Below, piece by piece: positions 21,614 to 31,949 of a stretch of DNA of 64,000 bases (its first letter is position 1; each line of letters begins with the position of its first letter). Position numbers and translations under genes: made by a program. Location: assembly GCA_027924645.1 (NCBI GenBank), contig BSBN01000445.1, forward strand, positions 248,001 to 312,000. Reading direction: 5' to 3'. Origin of the DNA: Cunninghamia lanceolata. Taxonomy: Eukaryota; Streptophyta; Pinopsida; Cupressales; Cupressaceae. Below the pieces are notes generated by a model, which was not told the DNA's origin, ran no database searches, and saw only the letters and a list, made by a program, of their open reading frames with translations.

Positions 21614-22712
21614 TGTGTATGAAGAAAATCGAGAGGTCAAATGATAAAATCACAACAGTGATAATAACAACTCAATTACCCATAACATAAAGAGATCGAT
21701 CTAAGTAAAAAGCCAATATCAATAAATAAATCAAATAAAACAAGAAAGACTTCACGTAGATTGTATTGTTCTCTTTGTAGATATGTAGATTGCTCAATAA
21801 CGTTGCGAAACCATGTTTGCAACAAGCGGATGTAGGTTGTATTCGTGCTCAAAGTGCTCAAGGGCGCTCAATGATGCGATGAATGCTCAATGTGTTGTAA
21901 AGGATGCCTGAGAATAAATGATCGAAGAGGATTTGCTATGAAGATGAGGGGGGTTTATATAAGTTTCAAACATGATCGATCAACGGATGAAATAAATCCA
22001 TAAAATGAATGGTTGAGATAAATCAAATAACTCATATTGAATGTGCACATGACATGTGTCACTCCAAAAAGATAATTTTATTAAGATAATTATTTTTTTA
22101 TAAAGATAGATTTGATTTCATAAATTAGAATGTTTTTTCTTCTAATTCATGAGTTGATGAAAATAAGATAAATTTAAACCAATTAACTTAACTTTATATT
22201 TGTCTTTTTTAGAGTTCTAAAAATAAGACTGATTGTGCACATGAGTTAACATGATATTTTTAGAGGAATTTGAAAGATAATTGAAATTAAATAAAAAAAT
22301 TATTTAATTGATTGTGCATGATAGAGGAAGAGATAAGCTATGAAGATTATAAATAAAATACTTGATTTTTTTTATTTTTAGAGTTTTGAGATAATTTAAA
22401 TAAATTTGCATGATTTATTTAAATTTGGAAGAATAACTGATTTAATTAAATAATGTAAATTATTTAATTGTAAATAAGAGAGAATTTTGTAATAAATTAA
22501 TTAAATAATTAGATTTATTCAATTAATGTAGACTTAAAATTTGAAAAAGGTAATGATTTAATTAAATAATAAAAATTATTTAATTTTGGAAGAATAAGGT
22601 TGATTTTGCTGAAATTAATTAAATAATTAGATTATTTAATTAATGTTTGAAATGCAGGTGATTTGATGAAATGCAAGTAATGTGATGACTTGGTCACTTT
22701 TGGGTATCTACA
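21614..22712 (-). repeat. E2 5' LTR (right copy)
   Basis: 1099 bp, starts TGTGTATGA and ends TATCTACA, followed by the CCATC target duplication. Differs from the left copy by several percent (mostly transitions) and retains the segment at about 21,900-21,975 that the left copy has lost. Confidence 0.95.
21954..21962 (-). promoter_or_regulatory. Putative TATA box of E2 5' LTR
   Basis: The minus strand reads TTATATAAA here. Transcription would run leftward into the element. The segment is missing from the 3' LTR. Confidence 0.5.
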
Positions 22713-22717
22713 CCATC
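22713..22717. repeat. Target-site duplication of E2, right copy (CCATC)
   Basis: Identical to 5217-5221. Together they define the exact E2 ends. Confidence 0.9.
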
Positions 22718-23436
22718 AATACTGAAGATCTTTCTAGATGTGCATAAAGGGGGAGAGGGTCAAACCTTTCATCCATCGGCACCTCAGAGAGGTTTTCACC
22801 TTCAGATACGTCTTTTCTTTTTACTTTTTCATGATCTAACACTGCCACAGAGCAGTTTTCACCATTAGATCTCATTTTTATTTTGACATTTTTACAAGTG
22901 AAAGGATTGGCACTCTCTTCGAAGTATGCCCTGTCGTTAAGGTTGATAGGGAAGCCAACCTTGTGGTCTCTTGTGGGTAAGTGTTCTCTAAGCTCTAGAT
23001 AGTAGATGATGGCATCATTGTTTTAAAAGGTGTCAAGCTCAGGTGATGCTTCAGATAGATCCCAATCTATTAATTCCGGGTGGACTAGGGGTAAGGGATT
23101 GTCAGGTTGATCGGACTCAAGGGTAGTTATGGTTAGGATGGAGGATTCATTTGAATGGGACGAAGTATTAACGAGGTCTATTATGGTACTCTACTCAAGT
23201 TGGTTCATCAAGCTTGATATCGTACTCTCTTCGTGATGTTCACTTTCGTCACATTGTGGTTCGGACTCTAGAAGTCTAGCTCTAGAGCTTTGTCCTTCAT
23301 GCATTGTTGGAGTATTACTATATCGTTGGACCACATCAATCCCTTTATCTTTACAAGACATTTTAGAGAGGTTGTCCCACTCATACTCATTTGAATCAGT
23401 TTCACTAGCCTCTTGCAAGCAGTGAATTTGCTCCAC
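22713..23436 (-). pseudogene. E1 linker between G-patch and RT (right part, interrupted by E2)
   Basis: Minus-strand frame continuing from the protease/G-patch. It contains VEQIHCLQEASETDSNEYEW and HHEESTISSLMNQLE (23,436-23,191), and after a TAG the words NPLPLVHPELIDWDL, GENCSVA and GENLSEVPMDERFDPLPL, ending at the E2 junction. It resumes in frame at 5216 on the other side of E2 (ELVEPINIGTEAHP). Acidic, low-complexity, no recognised enzyme domain. E2 has the same organisation at 14,679-15,340. Confidence 0.65.
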
Positions 23437-23504
23437 TAAGTTAGTGGTAGATGCTTGTCTATCTTCAACCTTTTGTTTACCCTTGCCTTTATTCTTCTGC
23501 TGAC

Positions 23505-23649
23505 CTTGGTATCCTAACCCAGTAGTGTCTCAGGGTGTTTGAGTAGGGGGTCTGATAGGTTCTATGATACCATCCTTTCTTAGTCCTATGGGACCATGAC
23601 CATTGTATCCCATCCTTTGCAACATAGAAAAACCTTGACCATATTGTTC
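23505..23649 (-). pseudogene. E1 G-patch domain
   Basis: EQYGQGFSMLQRMGYNGHGP, then GLRKDGIIEPI, then after a TGA (23,530-23,532) TTGLGYQGQQ. The order of aromatic and glycine positions matches the G-patch family and the E2 motif at 15,345-15,491. It lies downstream of the protease in the same frame. Confidence 0.72.
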
Positions 23650-24600
23650 TGTAGGAAGCTTAGGTTGTTGGTCCTCTGGTAGGGTTTGACTATCTTCATC
23701 TTTGAAAATCCATTGTAAGACATCTTTCTCATCACTCTCATCGGATAGGCTTCCCCATTTAATGAAAGGACCCACAGGAGTCTCAAGTGACTTAACCTTG
23801 TTAAGGGATGGTCTCCCATAAGACTTTGGTGATAGTGGTAACTGTGCTAGAGAGAAAGATTGTTCAATAACATACTCCCCAACGCCTTTGTCTTTGACTT
23901 TGATCTTAAGCTCTGATGTTTTTGAGGTGGAAGCTAAGGAACTTGGATCCACTTGGTTGGAGGAAGAAGAAGATGCCCTATTGGTGGGTATCACAACTTC
24001 TGGTTTAGACTGTATCGTATTACAATACTGAAATGGATCGGGGTCCCCTTGTATGGTTATTTCTTGACCGTTATGTGGGAACTTGATACATTGGTGATAC
24101 GTTGATGGGACAACCTTCATCTCATGGATCCAAAGTTTGTCTAGAAGAATGTTATATGCAAGCTCCATGTCGAGAACTTGGCACACCACATCTCTTTCTA
24201 TCGGTCCAACTCGTATTGGCAAAACCACTGTTCCTTTGGAGGTCCTTTCTTCCTCATCATATGCCTTGATGGTTATCTTCTTCTAGGGATCAAAGGCATT
24301 TTCAGAAAACCCCAATGCAAGGATTAACTTTAGTGTACAAATGTTCAAACCAGCCCCTCCATCTATTAGGACCCTTTTTATTTTGTGCTTATGTATTTGG
24401 GCCTCAATGTGTAGGGATGCATTGTGTGGTTGATTTATTGACATGTCATCCTTCTCAGTGAAGGATAGGAAATGTGGTGTGGTGAGATGGCCTACCATAG
24501 CCTGGAATTGATCTTGGGCAAGGTTTGTAGGAACCGTTGTTTCCAAGAGAGCTTTTTCTAAAATAGCTTTATGGGAAGGCGATAAATGCAACAACTCCAA
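23650..24600 (-). pseudogene. E1 aspartic protease
   Basis: Active site LIDGGAGLNICT, Asp codon 24,361-24,363. A TAG at 24,283-24,285 interrupts it shortly after; the same frame then continues from 24,228 (LPIRVGPIERDVVCQVLDMEL). The second motif is degenerate: ILLDKLWIH where E2 has ILGRPWIH, a loss of the conserved Gly-Arg-Pro. FPHNGQEITIQGDPDPFQ follows, as in E2. Retropepsin family, polyprotein processing. Dead by nonsense and motif decay. Confidence 0.85.
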
Positions 24601-26319
24601 GATGGATATATGTGAGGGTGTTTTGTGAATTTGGTCGATGATGCTATACTGGTTTGAGGTGGAGGATGACTTTGATGTGGAAGATGGTTTCGGTTGAGCT
24701 CCTTGTAGAGTTATGTTTCCACGACATGTGGTCACCTTACAATCATGCTGATTATTGATGTTGACCACATTGATGTGTGAATCATGTTGGGAGATATGAT
24801 TAATGGTGTATTCGAAAGAAACATTGTTATGGATTACTTTGTCCACATAATTCTTGTTGTTTTGGTTTGAAGGTACTCCCTTCTTGTAATGAGGAAGGGG
24901 ATTCTTGAATGCTATATGTTCATCGTTGGTAGTATGTCCTTCATTAATGGATATGCGCTTTTGGTCAAGAAGGTCTTGAATGACATGCTTGAGTTTCATA
25001 CAATCATTGATTTTATGACCTTTGCTCCTATGGTATTCGCAAAAGTCATTTTCATTCCACCAAGGAGATTTGAACTTGGGTTCATATTCACGCACTGATG
25101 GAAGTGTGATGAGGTTGCCCCCAATTAACTTTCTAAGTGCGGATTCAAGTGATTCACCAAGTTGTGTGAACTTTCTTCTTAGAGGGAAGTCGTTTTGTTT
25201 TTGTTTAGTGCCTTGAGGCTTGGTAGATGGTCTGTTATTCTGCAGATTAGATAGGTTGAAAATAGGTTGCTTTGGTGCCGCATGTTTTGCATCTACCACA
25301 CCATCATTTACTATGGGTTTGTTTTTAGTCCAAAACTGTGACTTATCCGCATTATTGTTAGAGCTTGGGGTGTCTTTGTATATCTTCACTTGCCCCTTCG
25401 CTATCAAGGCTTTCTCAATGAGAAGCCCCATCTTAATGACCTTTCTAAAAGTTGACAGACATTGAACTTGTATTTGGTAGCTTAGCTTAGTGGACAAATT
25501 ATGCACGAACATTTCTATCATCTACTTTTCAGGTATGTGATAGGGACACTTGCTCGCAAGTTGCCTCCACCTTTGTAGGAAAGATGCAAATAATTCTCTT
25601 CCTTTTTGTTTGTCATTGCAAAGGTCTAGCATGGAGATTTCATGTTCTATGTTATAAGAGAAATGTGTGATGAATTTGTCCACTATTTCGTCAAAGGTGC
25701 GGATGCTGGGAGGTAGACATGAAAACCACTCCATACCTTGTCCTCCTAGGCTTCTAGGAAATAGCCACATTGGATAAGTTTCATTGTGAGCGACTTCAAG
25801 ACAAGTGACACTGAATTCCCTGATATGATCTCTAGGATCTCCTTTTCCTCTATGCTTGTCAAATTTTGGCACTTCAAATCTTATAGGAAAAGGTATCATG
25901 TTCAAGGATTTGTCAAATGGGTATGGTGAGATATCTTCAAGTGAATAATGTTTCGTTGTGGTTCTGCTTTGGATATCTACCAATTGTTGTTGTAAGGCTT
26001 GAATTTGGGTTGTCAATGCATCCAAGGGATTGATTGTAGCCTTTTCTATTTTTGTAGCCTCTTGGTCAGTTTTGGAGCCATCTTTCGATGACTCAAATTC
26101 ATTTGAGGCATTAGTCTCCCATAGATTAGAGATATCAAAGTTTGCGGGAAGCTTTACTCCTTGTTGAGTAAGCATGAGAAAATACTTTTGAGGGTCTATA
26201 GCGACAACTCTATCCATTACCTTTTGGAACTTGGGATCTTAGAGTTTTTGGAGGATTTCCTCTTGAGTGATTTCATCATCTTCCGGATCAGGCACATTAT
26301 TGTTGTTAAGGTTGTCCAT
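24601..26319 (-). pseudogene. E1 gag, single frame broken only by nonsense codons
   Basis: The start is the ATG at 26,319 (MDNLNNNNVPDPEDD). The capsid core is near 25,930-25,540: SPYPFDKSLNMIPFP, PKFDKHRGKGDPRDHIREF, WFSCLPPSIRTFDEIVDKF, matching Retrotrans_gag. The nucleocapsid part carries a knuckle-like FCEYHRSKGHKINDC (about 25,050-25,000) followed by MKLKHVIQDLLDQKR. Only two stops interrupt gag (TAA 26,239-26,241; TAG 25,522-25,524), and the frame runs on into the protease without a frameshift. Both stops are explained by C-to-T change at Gln codons. Confidence 0.87.
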
Positions 26320-26904
26320 GTTTTGCTTTTATTTTAATTGAGATCTAGTTTGCACCATGCAAGATTTTTGGGATGAGATGAAATTGGATTATGAGATTGG
26401 TTGGATTTTGATTTTGATTGAAGGTGTGATATGGTAGAAGGTGAGTTTGATTGAAATGGATTTTGCTAAGGTTTTCGTTGATTCTATGTTTGTCTCAAAC
26501 AAGGTAATTCTTGAGCTATAATGTCCAATCGCTATCGAAGTGTTGATATAAGTGATAGTCTAAATAGGGATAGATTGATACCGCTATTTGATTGAGGACT
26601 ATTTTCTTGTCAAGGTTATACTAGTATAGTTTTGTTGGGAAGGATGATTTGAAATCCTATTATAAAAACTAACTAGCTCTTGTTTGGGTTGGTAGAGTAT
26701 CAACTAGGTCCTAGAAGCAAGTTGTGGTTTGATTTTGAGGTGTTTTGATAGCAAGGTAGTGATGTGAAACAAGGATATTTGCAAAAATGATATGAAAAGG
26801 TGCTTGCACAATATAACTAATTTTTCAGGGTCAAACTATAGCAAAAAGGGTACCTGAAACTTATAATGTTTTTATCCCAAACTGTACAGAATATGCCTTT
26901 GTTT

Positions 26905-27160
26905 TGGATGTGCAGCTTCAGAAGCGCAGGATAATGGGTCAAATGCACAGCTCTATGGGTCAAATGTGCAGATCTGGTTGGATTTAAATGTGCAACACTG
27001 TGTTTTAAATGTGCAATTCTGTATGTCAAATGCACAGAAAGATTGTATGCGCAGCAAAATGGCTTAGATGCGCAGCAAGAGGGGTTGAATGCATAGCAAA
27101 ATTAAATGTGCAGCAAAAGTGATTATATGCGCAGCAGAATGTTTCAAATGTGCAGAACTG
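26905..27160. repeat. E1 leader repeat cluster 1 (AAATGCGCAG family)
   Basis: About ten degenerate copies of words such as GGGTCAAATGCACAG, TTAAATGTGCAA, TTATATGCGCAGCA, TTTCAAATGTGCAG, spaced roughly 20-27 bp. Confidence 0.75.
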
Positions 27161-28404
27161 CATGTACTTGGTTTTCTGATTTAGTTGGACAGTTTGATTG
27201 GTTTGGAATGTTTTCCTAAGTTAATCTAAGGTTTGCAAAGCTAATTTTGGTTCATGTTATTGCTAGAAAACACAGAGAACAAAAATTTTCCATGATTACT
27301 TGACAAAATTAAAAACAAACAATTACTACCCTAGGGATATGGCAAAGATAATATTTGATGAGTTCTAACTTGGGTTTCCCCAGCCACTTGCATAAAGGTG
27401 TGACAAATAAGTAACTTGATAGCACCGGCTCCCCTCCATAACACTCACTTCTCACGCATATCAAATACAGTTCCTCCGAAGAGTTGAACTTTTTGTCTCC
27501 ACACTAGATGAGTGTATGACATTGGACGGCTCCAGAGGAATATCCTCCTGCGTCACCAAATAGAGGATTTTGGCTTATTAGAACAAGTGGGTTTTAGTCA
27601 AGGCATCCGTTCGGGTGCTTACACATGCGGCCATTCGCTCTGATAAGGAGGCTTCCATGCCTGTAGAGGTTACGCTCCACAGGGTTTTGGGGGAAACATT
27701 GGTCAGTGTAACTCAACATCACCTATTGTTTGCAACTTTTGTCACAAACACAATTTATTTTAAGTGACTTGAAGGTGGCTTGGGTTTATCCCATTATCAC
27801 TCAAGGTCATCCCGCTTGGAAGGACGGAATTCCAAGGGCAGCCCTCTTCTAAAGTTGACAAAGATAAAATAATAAGTTTGGCATTTTGGTCACCCAATTA
27901 AGGGGAGAGCATAGGCCTATTATCATTTTTCAAACACAGAAAATAGGGGTTCTTTATCCTCCTAGTTAAAAGATAAATAACTAAATGAGTTAACTCTACC
28001 AAGCATAGAGATTCATAACAAGAGAGCAATAACTTGGAAAAGATCTTGTCAATTTTAACCTTCTAACAAATCTAGGTGTAGATTATTGTTTGAAGAAAAT
28101 AAACAAGTATTACTCTCCCCTATTAAGCTATGTGATAGGTTGTAGTGCAAGATAGTAAAAACATAAACAAATTGTTCAGTTTTAACCCCTAGGTTGGGAC
28201 TAGATGCAAGTTGTGATGCAACAAATGATTTACTTTCCTCCTAGTTATGTCTATGTGATGACTTGCATGAACATATTAAGTTACTCCTTCCTAATTAGTT
28301 CTAAGTGGCTTAATAATACAACTAAAATGACTAAATCCATCTCCTAACACCTACAAATGGAAGTTAGTACAGAAAAATCTCATAAAAACATTACAACTCT
28401 CTGA

Positions 28405-28660
28405 CAAATTGAATGCGTAGGACTGCAAATTATATGCGCAGCACTGCTTAGTATATGCACAATTTCATAAATGTACAGTAAAATTACTCAGATGCGCAGG
28501 ACTGCGTGGTGTATATGCAGGATTAGCAAATGCGTAGGAAAACACTTCAGATATGCAGCAAGCTATGTTGTATACGCAGAAAAGTAAAAGTGCAGCAGAA
28601 GTGTTGAATGCGCAGAACTGGAAGTTGTATGCGCAGAAATGACCTGTCGTGACAGAACCT
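28405..28660. repeat. E1 leader repeat cluster 2 (AAATGCGCAG family)
   Basis: About ten degenerate copies: GAATGCGTAGGACTGCA, TATATGCGCAGCACTGC, CAGATGCGCAGGACTGC, GAATGCGCAGAACTG, GTATGCGCAGAAATG. Lies next to the PBS. Confidence 0.75.
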
Positions 28661-28696
28661 TCACAAAACACTCAGATGGAAGTTAAAAAGGGGCAA

Positions 28697-28715
28697 GGCC
28701 CCACGGTGGGCGCCA
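28697..28715 (-). other. E1 primer-binding site
   Basis: The minus strand reads TGGCGCCCACCGTGGGGCC, four bases from the 5' LTR. It differs from the E2 PBS but shares the TGGC start. Confidence 0.8.
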
Positions 28716-28719
28716 AAAA

Positions 28720-29837
28720 TGTTAGAGGAAATATTGTCAATAGTATTAAACTACTAATAATCCAATAATCTTAATGAAATATGATGCAAATCAAATAAAC
28801 AAAGCAATATTACCTTGAAGACCGATTTACCTCGAAGCTTCCATTGTCGCCTATCTTGTATTGATCTTGTTGATGAATAGAGCTCTCAGAAGTGTGCTTC
28901 CTCGCTGTTTGAAGATGATAATACTTGAAGGCAATAGTTGGACAAATGCAATGAAGATTACCTACAATGCAACTACTATGAAGATGGGAGATGGATGATT
29001 GAAGCCATGATTATGTAAATATGAAGATAATGGAGATAATCCAATAAGCAATATGAATGCTTTGCCAAAGGCATGCTGAAATTTCTGCAGAGTAACTTTG
29101 CTATAGCTTGTGAATTATAGAATGAGGGAATGAGCTTCCTTTTATAGGCCGAGGGGCCAAATCCATGTGTCAAGATCTTAGCAGTGGAGAATAAGTCTTG
29201 AGAGGTGTATGGTGAGGATTGAGTTGGTTGAGATGAGGAAAAGAAAGAGGGAAGATGTTCCTCTCACCTTGACATGGAGGAGAGAAAGGTGTGACATGAG
29301 TCCACATGTCACAAGGCTCACAATGACCAAAGAGAGAAGGTCAAACAAGGAGACATGATTATAGGGAGGTTAGAAAGAATATAGGGATTCATGGGACAAG
29401 TGTCTCAAAGCACCCCTTGACCATGATGACATGGAGAGACCACATCCGCGTGAATAGGGATAGTTGGAGGAATAATAGGCCATGTGGATGAGGGAAAATA
29501 GAATAATTAAATATTCATATATTTAATTACATGTGCAACAAGGTGAGGTGGACATGTGAGGTGGAATTAGATGATGTGGAATTATGAATGAAGACTTTGG
29601 AATAGGATGATTTGTGATTTAAATAATTTTATTATTATTTAATTAAGGGATGACATTAGAATAATAGGTTTAATTGAATTAATTAAATAAATTGATATTT
29701 ATTTAATATTTGGATTATTAATGATGAACGTGAATCAAATAGATAAATTGATGAATTTATTAAATGATAGAAGAATGAGAATTAAATAAATAATAAATAT
29801 TTATTTAATTTGTCTTTGCCATTTTTAGGTGTATACA
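28720..29837 (-). repeat. E1 5' LTR
   Basis: Starts TGTTAGAGG and ends TGTATACA (1118 bp). It is flanked by the PBS on the left. On the right, CTATG (29,838-29,842) is the exact continuation of the E3 LTR. Only one copy is in the window. U3 is AT-rich with TTTAATTAAATAA words at 29,620-29,820, as in the E2 LTR. Confidence 0.88.
29138..29146 (-). promoter_or_regulatory. Putative TATA box of E1 LTR
   Basis: The minus strand reads TATAAAAGG. It would drive leftward transcription from the 5' LTR. Confidence 0.5.
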
Positions 29838-30968
29838 CTATGTTCTCTGTTCACTTTATTTTCTGCAACAGTTCCTGTCGCAGTTGTGATAGGAAGGTTG
29901 TTTTTATTGTTTTAGACTTCCTGTCACTATTATGATAGCAAGATGAAATTATAACTTAGAATGACTGTTGTATGAAGACTGTGATCAAATTTTGGATTAG
30001 ATGATATACCTATTTGATGTACTTATCAGTGCTATTGTGTAAGCAAAGATGAATGATTTGATTGGAAAAGTGTAATTCCTTGAATGTTGTTTGGGAAAAG
30101 GGAATTTCAATAATTTATTGGTGAATTTGACTTTTATTTATTACTTTATTTTCTTGCTTATTAGGGAAAGAAGTAGTTTTTATATAGGAATGTATTGGGT
30201 TACTTTTGGGACTAGGATGCTGAAAGTGGCTATTCAGAGATGGCTTTTCCTCTTTTTTAGTAATTAAACCAGGTTACTTATAAATGATTAGATCTAATCA
30301 AAATGACATTAAAATAGATGTTTATTGTCTAGAAAACTTATTTATTGATATCTCTGCCACATCCTGTTGTGAAACAATTTGCTTTTCATTATTTAGAATT
30401 GCACATTTAGACATCAGGGTTACATCGGGTATTCCCTCCTGCCAGTTGTTACCAAGTAGTTAGACATTTCGTGTAGGGTTGGGTTTCCTTCGTTTCAGGA
30501 AGGGATCCAGGGAAGTGTAAATACTTCATGGTTGGCTGGAAAAGCACCTAGGCCATGTTCCCGTCTCTCGGCTTGTAGGTGGTGGATCACTTGGTTTGTG
30601 CCGTTGAAGAGTGTTTTGATTTATTTATTATTGTTGTACATGTTGATTGTACCCTATATTGGATGTATTGTGGCATGCTTGCCAATGGATTTATGTATAT
30701 TATTTTATTGTGCGTGTTACCTAGATTAAGCACACAATTATGTAAAATTTATTGACATTGAGATTCATATTTATGAGATTATCTTTTATTTGAAATATTG
30801 TGACTAAGTGGATTAATTACACCTTTTATCTTTGAAACGTTGTATCTAAGTGGATTATTTACATCTTTTTTTATTTTGGTTATTGTGATGTTGTATTTAA
30901 GTGGATTATTTACTTCATTTACTTTTGAGTTGGTTTAAATGCTTTTACATGACTTGTGAGGCTTTACA
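29838..30968 (+). repeat. E3 5' LTR, 3' portion
   Basis: Aligns closely with 35,098-36,199 of the 3' LTR. It begins at 29,838 because E1 inserted there, and ends GCTTTACA two bases before the PBS. Contains a TTTTATATAGG TATA-like word near 30,177. Confidence 0.88.
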
Positions 30969-30970
30969 TT

Positions 30971-30983
30971 TGGTATCAAAGCT
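30971..30983 (+). other. E3 primer-binding site (initiator Met tRNA type)
   Basis: TGGTATCAAAGCT, one mismatch from the common plant Met-tRNA PBS TGGTATCAGAGC. Confidence 0.8.
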
Positions 30984-31057
30984 CTAGGTTTAACACTAGG
31001 GCCTTTATTTTTGGGACTATTATGCTAAAGTTGCAAACTTGATACAGATTATCCATC

Positions 31058-31335
31058 ATGAATACTAGAAACGCTAATCATGGTGACGGATTAGGAAGTA
31101 GTCAAGGTAGAGGATCACGTGGAGGTGCACGCGGAGGTGCTCATGGTGGTTGAATTGCTAGGGATTGTGGAGATGCCAGTAATGATCAAGATGGAAAATT
31201 TGACCATACTCTTGATCTCTTGAACCGACAAGACACGAGGATGAATACTCTTGAGCAGAAGATCAGAGGAATTCCTAGAGGTCAGAATGCTAATGAAAAC
31301 CCAAGTGTTGATGCAGAATGAGCAAGTGGTTGCTG
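31058..31335 (+). pseudogene. E3 gag N-terminal stub
   Basis: The ATG at 31,058 starts MNTRNANHGDGLGSSQGRGS and a Gly/Arg-rich run, then a TGA at 31,151 (from CGA), then LDLLNRQDTRMNTLEQKI, the usual coiled-coil start of chromovirus gag. It ends abruptly near 31,330, where RNase H sequence begins in another frame. Capsid, knuckle, protease and RT are absent. A deletion junction is the simplest explanation. Confidence 0.75.
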
Positions 31336-31949
31336 ATGAGTCAAGAAAGTTAAAACAACATAAGTTCAACTATGTGCCGCATGATCTTGAATTAGCTGCA
31401 ATAGTTCATGCACTTCAGATGTGGAGGCATTATCTTCTAGGTAAGCCCTTTGAGTTAAAGACAGATCATCTAGAGCTCAAGTATATATTTACTCAACCTA
31501 ACCTTAATGCACGACAGAGAAGATGGTTAGAATTCCTTATTGAGTATGACTTTGGAATTAAGTATATAAAAGGAAAGGAGAATAGAGTAGCAGATGCTCT
31601 TAGTAGGAGAAGACATCTGGCTGCCATTGTCACCACGAGATCCAATTTGAAACAGAAAGTGATTCAGAATCTTCAAGTGGATGAGCATTATGAAACAATA
31701 AAGCAAGCTTTGGAAGTAGACCCCTTAGATCAGAGGTTTGATGGGTATGTGATTGAATCATATGGACTTTTGAGATTTCAGGGGAGGATGTATATTCCTA
31801 ACTCAAGAGAGTTGAGGAAGTTAGTGCTTGAAGAGATTCACAATGCACCTTATTTAGGTCACCCTGGAGTGACAAAGATGGTCGAAGGTTTGAAACCTTT
31901 ATACTTTTGGCCTAGACTTAAGAGGGATGTGACAGAATTTGTGGCTTGA
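31336..31949 (+). pseudogene. E3 RNase H and integrase zinc finger
   Basis: Reads SRKLKQHKFNYVPHDLELAA, MWRHYLLGKPFELKTDHLEL, YIKGKENRVADALSRR, the C-terminal half of a chromovirus RNase H. The integrase HHCC finger follows (APYLGHPGVTKMV, YFWPRLKRDVTEFVA), interrupted by TGA at 31,947-31,949 within the finger, before CLECQQVK. The RT and N-terminal RNase H are missing upstream, so the polypeptide begins mid-domain. Confidence 0.88.

Larger units (their letters stand above)
5222..22712 (-). mobile_element. E2: complete Ty3/gypsy Tat-lineage LTR retrotransposon, 17.5 kb, nested in E1
   Basis: Bounded by direct LTRs (5222-6263 and 21,614-22,712) and a 5-bp target duplication CCATC. Coding order on the minus strand is gag, aspartic protease, G-patch, linker, RT, RNase H, archaeal-type RNase H, integrase. 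A PBS lies beside the right LTR and a polypurine tract beside the left LTR, so transcription ran right to left. Unusual parts are a leader of about 2.3 kb with three arrays of short repeats and a 3' region of about 5.2 kb carrying a PMD-type gene on the opposite strand. The LTRs differ by several percent plus a deletion of about 57 bp, and the coding region has many stops, so it is an old, inactive copy. Confidence 0.93.
26320..28696 (-). other. E1 leader (5' UTR), non-coding, with two short-repeat clusters
   Basis: No supported gene. Cluster one at about 26,905-27,160 and cluster two at about 28,405-28,660 consist of degenerate units of roughly 20-27 bp built on AAATGTGCAG / TATGCGCAGCA / AATGCGCAGAACTG. 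Between them, 27,350-27,900 resembles the E2 leader block (CATAAAGGTGTGAC) and contains CACTCACTTCTCACGC and a CATCCGTTCGGG stretch. The architecture (array, block, array, PBS) matches the E2 leader, but the repeat sequence is different. Confidence 0.6.
1..29837 (-). mobile_element. E1: partial Ty3/gypsy Tat-lineage LTR retrotransposon, split by E2
   Basis: Read right to left: 5' LTR (28,720-29,837), PBS, long leader, gag, aspartic protease, G-patch, linker, then (after the E2 insertion at 5,222-22,712) RT, RNase H, archaeal-type RNase H, integrase and 3' non-coding DNA to the window edge. Its 3' LTR is not in the window. A second RNase H between RT/RNase H and integrase is characteristic of the Tat lineage. 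The right boundary is confirmed independently: the E3 LTR resumes at 29,838 at exactly the position equivalent to 35,098 in the other E3 LTR. About 12.3 kb of E1 itself is present. Many nonsense codons show it is dead. Confidence 0.85.
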
